Shown here piece after piece: positions 7,620 to 14,634 of a stretch of DNA of 22,005 nucleotides. Position numbers and translations under genes: made by a program. The notes under the pieces are model-generated. The model did not search any database and was not told the DNA's origin. It was given only the letters and a program-made list of their open reading frames with translations. This stretch comes from WTJD01 sp964225175 (GTDB taxonomy: Bacteria > Pseudomonadota > Gammaproteobacteria > Xanthomonadales > SZUA-36), in NCBI GenBank assembly GCA_964225175.1, contig CAXQNK010000126.1, forward strand, positions 1-22,005. Direction: 5' to 3'. The first letter of the stretch is position 1, and every line of letters begins with the position of its first letter.

Positions 7620-8576
7620 CTAGGGTATTTCGACCGACCTCAACATCGCTTTCATTTGGTCTTCTATGGTGGCGTCAGAACCATGCGGGATGGTTACCCT
7701 GTGACGTGCCAGCGCCGGGAATATGGTCTGAACGTCCTCCGGGGTTACAAACGTTCGATCGTCGATATAGGCGTAGGCCCTCGCGCAGCCAAGAAGAGCC
7801 AAGCCCGCACGCGGTGACAGTCCGGATTCGAACCAGCGGCTGTTACGGGTTTCCGAGAGCAGTGCCTGAACGTAATCCAGGAGCGCGTCACTCACGTGTA
7901 CTGATTCACATCTGACCTGTAACTCGACGATTTCGGCGGGTGACAGGCGAGCTGAGGTTTCGGCCAGTAACACGGTGCGGTCCTTACTGACCAGCAACTC
8001 CCGCTCCACTTCGGGCGCTGGGAATCCGATTGAAAAACTCAAGAGGAAACGATCCAGTTGGGAGTCCGGGAGAGGAAAGGTGCCCACGAGGTCGAGCGGG
8101 TTTTGCGTGGCGACAACGAAAAACGGTTTTGGCAACGCCTTGGTGTTGCCTTCGATGGTCACCTGTCCTTCCGCCATTGCTTCCAGAAGCGCACTTTGTG
8201 TTTTGGGGGTTGCGCGGTTCACTTCATCAGCGAGTATCAATTCAGCGAATATTGGTCCCGGATGAAATTCGAAAGACTCCAGATCTCGTCGGTAGATGGA
8301 GACGCCCAGAATGTCTGCGGGCAGAAGATCACTGGTGAATTGGATCCGCTGGTAGCGTGTCCCGGTAACCACGGCCAAGGCGTGAGCCAGCGTTGTTTTG
8401 CCAACGCCCGGGACGTCCTCGATCAGCAGGTGACCGCGCGCGAGCAGACAGCTGAAGGCGAGCTTAACGGCTTGTTGCTTGCCCAATAGAATTTGATTGA
8501 CGAGATCAATGGCTCCATCAAGCTGCTCTTTGAGATCTTGTGTTTCCGCTTGCTGTGAAGCAGTCATGCCGGTCAT
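7620..8576 (-). CDS. moxR: MoxR family AAA+ ATPase
   Basis: The 318-residue cytoplasmic ATPase shows Walker A VPGVGKTT (55-62), Walker B LILADEVN (113-120) with the MoxR continuation RATPKTQSALLEAMAEGQVT, and sensor 1 VVATQNP near 154-160. The later PLPDSQLDRFLLS and the C-terminal lid with SPRAGLALL are also standard. MoxR proteins act as chaperone-like ATPases that mature or remodel partner complexes, often of the periplasm or metal enzymes. Here the likely partners are the DUF58 and TgpA proteins encoded directly downstream, which is inferred from operon position. The first ATG (8576) was chosen over a second ATG three codons later; neither has a strong ribosome binding site. It is the first gene of the cluster, with a TATAAT box about 75 bases upstream. 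Confidence 0.94.
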   Translation of the reverse strand: MTGMTASQQAETQDLKEQLDGAIDLVNQILLGKQQAVKLAFSCLLARGHLLIEDVPGVGKTTLAHALAVVTGTRYQRIQFTSDLLPADILGVSIYRRDLESFEFHPGPIFAELILADEVNRATPKTQSALLEAMAEGQVTIEGNTKALPKPFFVVATQNPLDLVGTFPLPDSQLDRFLLSFSIGFPAPEVERELLVSKDRTVLLAETSARLSPAEIVELQVRCESVHVSDALLDYVQALLSETRNSRWFESGLSPRAGLALLGCARAYAYIDDRTFVTPEDVQTIFPALARHRVTIPHGSDATIEDQMKAMLRSVEIP

Positions 8577-8616
8577 GTTTTGAGCCCTACATCCTTTTTG
8601 TCGTCAATCAATCGCC

Positions 8617-8655
8617 GATGTGCTTTTCGCGCATCACATCACTACCCGAATTATA
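8617..8655 (-). promoter_or_regulatory. Candidate promoter and leader of the moxR cluster
   Basis: On the minus strand a perfect TATAAT lies at 8655-8650, about 75 bases before the moxR ATG. I see no good -35 hexamer at 16-18 bases and no extended -10. In the implied untranslated leader, GATGTG (8617-8622 on the plus strand) pairs with CACATC (8635-8640) across 12 bases, forming a hairpin or operator-like repeat. The remainder of the 115-base gap holds no gene. Confidence 0.4.
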
Positions 8656-8691
8656 GACCCTTGAAGCGCCCGGCGGTTCTTAGCATTCCGC

Positions 8692-11142
8692 TCACGGCTG
8701 GTGGGTCTCGCCGCCCCTGTTCTCAATTTCATCGCGATCGAATTCATCCACCATAATGACTGCCAGCGCTGCTTTTTGCGCCTGGCGAACTCGGGTCGCC
8801 TGTTCTTCGGTAATCACCCCGCTTTCGACCGCCCTCTTTACCAAGGGGTCATGGTTGCTGGGCGTTACGGGCTGCTTCATGGCATTGCGAATTGCCTGTT
8901 CCGCTTCAGCAGAGTCGAGCGCAAGATGAAAAGCGCGCTCAAGACGGCCCTGCGCATCGTCAGCATCTGATCTGTAGATGCCTTCCAGCAAGGTGTCCCT
9001 CGCCGGGTTCTCCGTTTGCAAAATCCGGGCAAGGGTGCGCCCGAGCTTGTCGTCAGGGGGCCTGTAACTTCGTCCAAAAGGAAACACGATCAATCGCAGT
9101 GCCTGCCCGATCAATCGAAGAGGCAGGTTTTGCATGACCTGCAGCAGGCTTTCCTGGATGGACAGCAGACTGTCTTTGATCGCCCAATGCACGAGAGGAA
9201 GCTCTTCGCTTGGCCGTCCGTTGTCTTCGAACCTTTTCAGGACAGCGCTCGCAAGATAGAGGTGAACCAGCGCATCGGCCAACCTGCCCGAGTGCTTCTC
9301 CTTGAATTTGAATTTCCCGCCATAAGTGAGCAGTACCGTGTCCGAAATCAGCGCGAACGCAGCACTCATGCGGGTGAGCTGACGGTAATATCGCGCCGTT
9401 GGGCCCCGGATCGGAGCGGTGGTTGCCAGCCCGCCCGTGATGGCCAGCAGGAGTGAGCGCACCGCATTGCTGATGAAATAACCCACGTGCGAAAACAAGG
9501 CCTTGTCGAATTGCCTGCGAGGATTTCCCTGCACGCGACCTCGAACCGCTTCCATTTCCTTGAAAAGCCAGGGGTGGGCGCGTATTGCGCCCTGTCCAAA
9601 AATGATCAGGGAGCGCGTCAGCAGGTTGGCGCCTTCAACGGTGATGGCGATGGGTAAAGCCTGGTAGGTGTGGGCGAGGTAATTATTGGGGCCTTGGATA
9701 ATGCCCTTGCCGCCGTGGATGTCCATGGCGTCATTAACTGACTGCCGATTGCTCTCAGTCAGGTGGTACTTCACGATGGCGGAGAGCACACCCGGTTGCT
9801 CGCCTTGATCTATCGCAGTCAGGGTGAGAAGCCGTGCTGCGTCCATACGGTAGGTGCGCCCCGCTATACGCGCAAGCGGCTCCTCCACGCCCTCGAAATT
9901 ACCGATGGGCAGGCCAAACTGCTTGCGAATTCGGGCATAGCCCCCGCTGTAGAGGGCTGAGGTCTTGGTGCCGGCCGTGGCCAGCGCGGGAAGTGAAATC
10001 GCCCGTCCCGCTGCAAGGCACTGCATCAGCATGCCCCAGCCTTTGCCAATGCATTTCTGACCGCCGATGATCCAGCTCATGGGGATAAATACGTCGACGC
10101 CCCGGGTGGGCCCGTTTTGAAATACGGCGCCGACCGGGAGATGTCGCTTGCCAATTTCAACACCCGGCGTGTCTGTGGGTATCAACGCGCAGGTAATGCC
10201 CAGTTCGGCTTGTTCACCCAACAAACCGTCCGGATCAATGGTTTTGAATGCCAGGCCGAGTACCGTAGAAACGGGTGCCAGAGTGATGTAGCGCTTGTTC
10301 CAGTTCAAACGAAGGCCAAGAGTTTCTTCGCCCTCATGCGTGCCCATGCAGACCACGCCGGTGTCGGTCATGCTGCTCGCGTCGGAACCGGCAGCTGGTG
10401 AGGTCAACGCGAAGCTGGGGATGTCCGTGCCCTTGGCGAGCCGTGGCAGATAGTGATTCTTTTGCTCCTCGGTTCCGTAGTGCAACAGCAGTTCTGCGGG
10501 GCCAAGTGAATTGGGCACCATGACGGTCACCGCGGTGGTCAGGTTGCGGCTGGACAGTTTCATTACAACCGCAGAATTGGCGTGAGCGGAAAATCCAAGC
10601 CCGCCGAATTCCTCAGGAATGATCATGCTCAGAAAACGGTGTTCCTTCAAAAAGGCCCAGATGGGGTCGGGTAAGCGCCGGTGACGATCACAGATATCCC
10701 AGTCATCCAGCATTCGGCACAATTCCTCCACAGGACCCTCGAGGAAGGCGCGCTCTTTTTCACTCAACTGGCCGGGCTCAACGCGCAGGAGTCGCCGCCA
10801 GCGGGGCCGGCCGCTAAATAGGTCGCCCTCCCACCACACAGTGCCTGCTTCCAGCGCTTCACGTTCCGTGGAGGACATTTTCGGCATTAATTTTCGATAC
10901 AGCCCGAACAAGCGATCGCTGATCAACAGTCGCCGCAGCGGCTTGATGGAAAAGCCCATCAGGGTCACGGTGATGATGCCGAAAGCCCAGCGAAACTCGG
11001 TAGGCGTGGGGTATTCCAGACGAAACTTTGTCAGTACCGCGGTGGTAATGAACAAAATCAACGCCGAGATCACCAGCGGCACGCGGTTGTAGGAGAGAAC
11101 CATCAAGGTTGCAACGATGATTGCCAAAAACAGAAATGACAT
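8692..11142 (-). CDS. fadE: FadE-type acyl-CoA dehydrogenase
   Basis: This flavoenzyme performs the first step of fatty acid beta-oxidation, oxidising acyl-CoA to trans-2-enoyl-CoA. It is the long FadE type: two N-terminal membrane segments, then the dehydrogenase core and a C-terminal extension. Close matches to the enterobacterial protein include WWEGDLFSGRP, VPNSLGPAELL, the flavin-contact region FALTSPAAGSDASS, LNWNKRYITLAPV and IAITVEGANLLTRS. The glutamate of TVEGAN (residue 503) fits the catalytic base. The frame can start at 11223 (ATGATG), giving 843 residues. I prefer the ATG at 11142 because it gives 816 residues, nearly the length of E. coli FadE (814), and begins right at the first membrane helix. 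Neither start has a strong ribosome binding site. It is transcribed away from ndk and appears to be a single-gene unit. Confidence 0.93.
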   Translation of the reverse strand: MSFLFLAIIVATLMVLSYNRVPLVISALILFITTAVLTKFRLEYPTPTEFRWAFGIITVTLMGFSIKPLRRLLISDRLFGLYRKLMPKMSSTEREALEAGTVWWEGDLFSGRPRWRRLLRVEPGQLSEKERAFLEGPVEELCRMLDDWDICDRHRRLPDPIWAFLKEHRFLSMIIPEEFGGLGFSAHANSAVVMKLSSRNLTTAVTVMVPNSLGPAELLLHYGTEEQKNHYLPRLAKGTDIPSFALTSPAAGSDASSMTDTGVVCMGTHEGEETLGLRLNWNKRYITLAPVSTVLGLAFKTIDPDGLLGEQAELGITCALIPTDTPGVEIGKRHLPVGAVFQNGPTRGVDVFIPMSWIIGGQKCIGKGWGMLMQCLAAGRAISLPALATAGTKTSALYSGGYARIRKQFGLPIGNFEGVEEPLARIAGRTYRMDAARLLTLTAIDQGEQPGVLSAIVKYHLTESNRQSVNDAMDIHGGKGIIQGPNNYLAHTYQALPIAITVEGANLLTRSLIIFGQGAIRAHPWLFKEMEAVRGRVQGNPRRQFDKALFSHVGYFISNAVRSLLLAITGGLATTAPIRGPTARYYRQLTRMSAAFALISDTVLLTYGGKFKFKEKHSGRLADALVHLYLASAVLKRFEDNGRPSEELPLVHWAIKDSLLSIQESLLQVMQNLPLRLIGQALRLIVFPFGRSYRPPDDKLGRTLARILQTENPARDTLLEGIYRSDADDAQGRLERAFHLALDSAEAEQAIRNAMKQPVTPSNHDPLVKRAVESGVITEEQATRVRQAQKAALAVIMVDEFDRDEIENRGGETHQP

Positions 11143-11223
11143 GGTCTGGGCTTGCTCTCTCAAATGTTTGTCAGGAACGGACTGGCTAAGGACGAGACGT
11201 GACGGCCCCGACCTTGGCATCAT

Positions 11224-11390
11224 AGGTTCGGCGTCAAGAGGTGGTCAAGAGAGAATAAACCGTCATATTTGCCGATTGCGGGAGATGGGTGGGGCACTTA
11301 AAATTACGCCGCCAGTCGCCAGCATGCGGGTCATGCCTAATTAGTCATGTAAATATCAATTAATTCAGTATTATATGAGGATATATTAAA
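11224..11390. promoter_or_regulatory. Divergent fadE/ndk intergenic region
   Basis: This gap must hold promoters for both fadE (minus) and ndk (plus). The ndk-proximal half (about 11335-11390) is very AT rich. GAGG at 11377-11380 is a ribosome binding site ten bases before the ndk GTG. TATTAT at 11369-11374 resembles a -10 box but lacks a convincing -35. On the fadE side the 8-base direct repeat GTCAAGAG occurs at 11233-11240 and 11244-11251, an 11-bp period. I recognise no canonical FadR or PsrA site. Confidence 0.4.
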
Positions 11391-11810
11391 GTGTCATCTG
11401 AGAGAACATTGTCGATTATCAAGCCAGACGCGGTAGCGAAGAACGTGATCGGGCAAATTTATACGCGATTCGAAGAGGCGGGTTTGAAGATCGTCGCTGC
11501 AAGAATGGCACAGCTTTCCAGGCAGGAAGCCGAGGGGTTCTATGCGGTTCACAGGGAACGTCCGTTCTTTGCCGACCTGGTTTCCTTTATGACCAGCGGT
11601 CCCGTGATGATCCAGGTACTGGAAGGGGATGACGCCATTTCCATGAACCGGGAATTGATGGGCGCGACCAATCCGCAGCAGGCCGCCCCGGGAACCATTC
11701 GAGCCGATTTCGCAGAAAGTATCGATGCCAACGCGGTGCACGGATCTGATGGTCCGGACACTGCCCGCACCGAAATCGAGTACTTTTTCGGGGAGGCCGC
11801 GCTCTCCTGA
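11391..11810 (+). CDS. ndk: Nucleoside diphosphate kinase
   Basis: This 139-residue enzyme transfers the gamma phosphate between nucleoside triphosphates and diphosphates through a phosphohistidine, balancing NTP and dNTP pools. The N-terminal ERTLSIIKPDAVAKNVIG carries the nucleotide-contact lysine (K11), and NAVHGSD carries the phosphorylated histidine (H117). Other family marks are ERPFFADLVSFMTSGP and GATNPQQAAPGTIRADF. Length is normal. The start is GTG, with GAGG ten bases upstream; no ATG occurs near the conserved N-terminus. It opens the plus-strand block, and rlmN begins 17 bases after it. Confidence 0.97.
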   Translation: MSSERTLSIIKPDAVAKNVIGQIYTRFEEAGLKIVAARMAQLSRQEAEGFYAVHRERPFFADLVSFMTSGPVMIQVLEGDDAISMNRELMGATNPQQAAPGTIRADFAESIDANAVHGSDGPDTARTEIEYFFGEAALS

Positions 11811-11827
11811 CGAGCACAGCCGGTCCC

Positions 11828-12937
11828 ATGAACGCACCCAGCAAAAAAGTGAACCTTTTTAACCTCGACGAAGAGGGCTTGAGGGCGTTTTTTTACTCCA
11901 TAGGTGAAAAGCCATTTCGTGCGCAGCAAATTCTGAAGTGGATTTATCATCACCAGGTAGACGATCTCGGAGCGATGACAGACCTCGGGTTGGATTTGCG
12001 AGACAGGCTGAGTAGCTTGGCGGAGATTAACCCCCCTTCGGTGATCAAGGAACAGCGTTCTGTCGACGGCACGGTCAAATGGCTCCTCGGCTTGCCCGGC
12101 GGCAACGCGGTGGAAACAGTGTTCATTCCCGAGAAGGGCCGGGGAACCCTGTGCGTGTCATCTCAAGTCGGGTGTGCGCTGAACTGCGGATTCTGCTCCA
12201 CGGCAACCCAGGGATTCAGTCGCAACCTCGATACCTCGGAGATCATTGGCCAGGTATGGCAGGCGGCCCGTTTGCTTGGACATGAGCGTAATGGGCGTCG
12301 TGTGATCACCAATGTCGTCATGATGGGAATGGGCGAGCCGCTTTTAAACTACGACTCGCTGATTCCCGCCCTGCGATTGATGAGGGATGACCTGGGTTTT
12401 GGGCTTGCCTCCAAGCGTGTCACCGTAAGTACCGCGGGCATGGTGCCCGGGATCGCCCGGTTGCGTGAGGACGTTGACGTCGCTCTGGCGGTGTCACTGC
12501 ATGCACCGCGTGATGCGCTGCGGACCAAGTTGGTGCCACTCAACCGGAAATACCCTATTGAAACACTGCTCTCGGCCTGCAGGGCTTACGTGGCGGGCCG
12601 GCGTAAGCGTTCCGTGACTTTCGAGTATACTCTGATGGATGACGTGAATGACCACGCTGAGCATGCACGGGAATTGGTGCGGCTGTTGCGGACGGTCCCC
12701 AGCAAACTGAACCTGATTCCTTTCAATCCGTTTCCCGGGTCACGTTATCGGACTTCCGATCCGGAGCGGGTGAGGGCTTTTCAGAAGATTGTGATGGCGG
12801 GCGGTTTAATCGCAACAGTCAGAAAAACCCGTGGTGACGACATCGACGCTGCATGTGGACAGCTGGTTGGGAAGGTCATGGACAGAACGCGGCGAAGCGA
12901 GCGAATCAAAATGGCACAAGCCGGATTAAATTCATGA
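11828..12937 (+). CDS. rlmN: Dual-specificity RNA methyltransferase RlmN
   Basis: This radical SAM enzyme methylates C2 of adenine 2503 in 23S rRNA and adenine 37 in some tRNAs, supporting translational accuracy. The 369-residue protein shows the cluster motif CALNCGFC (C116, C120, C123). The two cysteines of the methylation mechanism match C109 (in GTLCVSSQVGC) and C343 (in DDIDAACGQ). GMGEPLLNYD (about 167-176) is the SAM-contact motif, and TVRKTRGDDIDAACGQL closes the domain. These features separate it from Cfr-type resistance enzymes only by degree, but the gene order (ndk before, pilF after) makes RlmN near certain. Its stop overlaps the pilF start by four bases (ATGA). Confidence 0.97.
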   Translation: MNAPSKKVNLFNLDEEGLRAFFYSIGEKPFRAQQILKWIYHHQVDDLGAMTDLGLDLRDRLSSLAEINPPSVIKEQRSVDGTVKWLLGLPGGNAVETVFIPEKGRGTLCVSSQVGCALNCGFCSTATQGFSRNLDTSEIIGQVWQAARLLGHERNGRRVITNVVMMGMGEPLLNYDSLIPALRLMRDDLGFGLASKRVTVSTAGMVPGIARLREDVDVALAVSLHAPRDALRTKLVPLNRKYPIETLLSACRAYVAGRRKRSVTFEYTLMDDVNDHAEHARELVRLLRTVPSKLNLIPFNPFPGSRYRTSDPERVRAFQKIVMAGGLIATVRKTRGDDIDAACGQLVGKVMDRTRRSERIKMAQAGLNS

Positions 12938-13698
12938 GCCGACGGATTTATTCTGTTTTCCCGCTCGTACTCTTGCTTGCAGCATGCGCCAGCAACCCCG
13001 AAGCACCTGAGCCGCCAGCGGACAATGCCCGTCGCGCCGCGGAAATCAATACTTCACTGGGCCGTGAATACATGGTGCGCGGCGAATATGAAGTGGCGCT
13101 TGAAAAACTCAAAAAAGCGGTCAATGCCGACGAAGGCTACGCGCCTGCCCATACGGTAATCGCGGTATTGTATGAACAAATCGGAGAACTTGACCTGGCG
13201 GGAAAACATTACAAGCGCGCAGTGGATATTGAACCCCGAAATGGCGACGTCAACAACAATTACGGCGCCTATTTGTGCGGTGAGGGTGTTCGGGACAAGG
13301 CGGAGAAGTACTTCCTGCGGGCACTCGAAGATCCTTTTTACAATACGCCCGAATTGGCGTTGACCAATGCAGGAAATTGCTGTCTCGATGAAGGTCGCTT
13401 TGAGCCAGCCGAGCGCTATTTCCGAACGGCACTGGACTACGAGACAAATTACCAGCCCGCTCTCATTGCGATGGCGCGCCTCAAATATGAGCTTGCGGAA
13501 TATTTCGTGGCGCGTGCATTTGTGCAGCGTTATTTGTCTGCTGGGCAAAAAACCGTCGATGGCTTGATGATCGGCATCCAGATTGAAAAGCAACTCGATG
13601 ACGAGGAGATGGTCCAGGAGTATACAAACGAGTTGCTCAGGCTTTTTCCAGACAGCTCTGAGGCCCGAACCCTGAGGCGGGAGCGGTTCCTTGACTGA
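12934..13698 (+). CDS. pilF: Type IV pilus biogenesis lipoprotein PilF/PilW
   Basis: This 254-residue outer-membrane lipoprotein carries tetratricopeptide repeats. The signal ends in LLLAAC, with the lipidated cysteine at residue 18. A proline-rich linker and then roughly six TPR helices-pairs follow, for example LGREYMVRGEYEVALEKLKK (42-61) and AVLYEQIGELDLAGKHYKRA (77-96). NGDVNNNYGAYLC (about 103-115) is typical of PilF. The family is the pilotin that helps the PilQ secretin reach and assemble in the outer membrane. I place the start at the ATG overlapping the rlmN stop, because it gives a proper lipoprotein signal; longer in-frame starts inside rlmN do not. The stop overlaps the rodZ start by eight bases. 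No pilus genes occur in this window. Confidence 0.92.
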   Translation: MSRRIYSVFPLVLLLAACASNPEAPEPPADNARRAAEINTSLGREYMVRGEYEVALEKLKKAVNADEGYAPAHTVIAVLYEQIGELDLAGKHYKRAVDIEPRNGDVNNNYGAYLCGEGVRDKAEKYFLRALEDPFYNTPELALTNAGNCCLDEGRFEPAERYFRTALDYETNYQPALIAMARLKYELAEYFVARAFVQRYLSAGQKTVDGLMIGIQIEKQLDDEEMVQEYTNELLRLFPDSSEARTLRRERFLD

Positions 13699-14557
13699 AC
13701 AGCAGCCATTGCTTCCTGCCAGTGTCGGTGAGACCCTCCGACAGGCGCGGCGTGAGCGGAAAAAAAGTTTGGCCAGTGTGGCTCGAGCGCTCAGGGTACC
13801 TGTGGATGTCGTAGAGACCATCGAGGCGGACCAGCTGGAGCGTTTCGCAAGCGTATATCGCAAGGGCTATATCCGAAAATATTCAGCCTACCTGGGCCTG
13901 AACTCCGATCAGGAGTCGGCCTTGCTGGAGCAACTGGAGGTTGAGCAACCGCAGATGCAGCCTGTATTTGCCGAAACCGGTGGCAATCTTCAAGGCGCCA
14001 GGGTCATGCGCGTGGTCGGTGTGCTGTTGGCGTCGATCCTGGTCGCAAGTCTGGCCTGGACGATGATGCATGAGACGATCATGCCCGATTCCTCTGATAC
14101 CGATATTCAGGCAGTGGGTTCTGTGATGACGACACCACCTGCAGCCATTGAAAACATAGTGGCAAGCGAGCAGGGCCTTGCAGAAAGTGAAAAGCGGCAG
14201 GCCGGTCAGTCTGCCCAGCAGAATGAGCCCGCCGAGTCGTCGCTCATGCAGCCTCCTGATCTCGCGGACACCTCTCACCTGCTTCGGGTATCGGCCTCCG
14301 GAGACAGTTGGATTGAAATCATCGACGGTAATGGTACGTCGCTGGAAATGGATTTACTTCGGGCGGGTGCTGAGAGGGATTATAAGGGCGTCGCACCATT
14401 CCGCGTGCTGCTTGGAAGATCCTCCGCAGTCAAGCTGTACCTGAATGGGAGGCAGGTCGATGTCTCTGAACACACAACCGGTAATGTCACCCAGATGTCC
14501 GTCGATGTTGGTTTTTCAGGTCAGGTCCTGGAAGAAGGGCAAGACAGGGGCAGCTGA
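13691..14557 (+). CDS. rodZ: RodZ-like cytoskeletal/shape protein
   Basis: The 288-residue protein has the RodZ architecture. An N-terminal helix-turn-helix of the Cro/XRE type (GETLRQARRERKKSLASVARALRV begins near 13; RFASVYRKGYIRKYSAYLGL at 51-70) is followed by one membrane helix (about 106-126). A low-complexity periplasmic linker and a C-terminal DUF4115 domain (about 190-280) complete it. In rods, RodZ links MreB filaments to the envelope and controls cell shape. The start is TTG at 13691, supported by GGGAG at 13679-13683, seven bases upstream, and by the absence of an ATG before the conserved domain. It overlaps pilF by eight bases. It is followed directly by hisS; the ispG gene common at this place is missing. 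Confidence 0.93.
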   Translation: MTEQQPLLPASVGETLRQARRERKKSLASVARALRVPVDVVETIEADQLERFASVYRKGYIRKYSAYLGLNSDQESALLEQLEVEQPQMQPVFAETGGNLQGARVMRVVGVLLASILVASLAWTMMHETIMPDSSDTDIQAVGSVMTTPPAAIENIVASEQGLAESEKRQAGQSAQQNEPAESSLMQPPDLADTSHLLRVSASGDSWIEIIDGNGTSLEMDLLRAGAERDYKGVAPFRVLLGRSSAVKLYLNGRQVDVSEHTTGNVTQMSVDVGFSGQVLEEGQDRGS

Positions 14558-14634
14558 AATTGAACGGTTCCGGTGCCAAGCCTGACCGCCTTGCACACTG
14601 ACGGTATTTCTGAACACATCCGGGGTAATCAAGT

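Noticed and set aside
11394..11837. Antisense frame of 147 codons over ndk
   Set aside because: Shadow of a highly conserved gene; no family resemblance.
12853..12933. Upstream in-frame extension of pilF into rlmN
   Set aside because: It would bury the lipoprotein signal 27 residues inside the protein; the ATG at 12934 gives a proper signal and an ATGA overlap with rlmN.
11828..12937. Cfr-type resistance methyltransferase
   Set aside because: Gene order and overall match to RlmN, including the ndk and pilF neighbours, favour the housekeeping enzyme.
13054..13863. Open frame of 269 codons antisense to pilF and rodZ
   Set aside because: It lies opposite two well-identified genes, has no recognisable domain, and is explained by GC-rich third positions of the sense genes.
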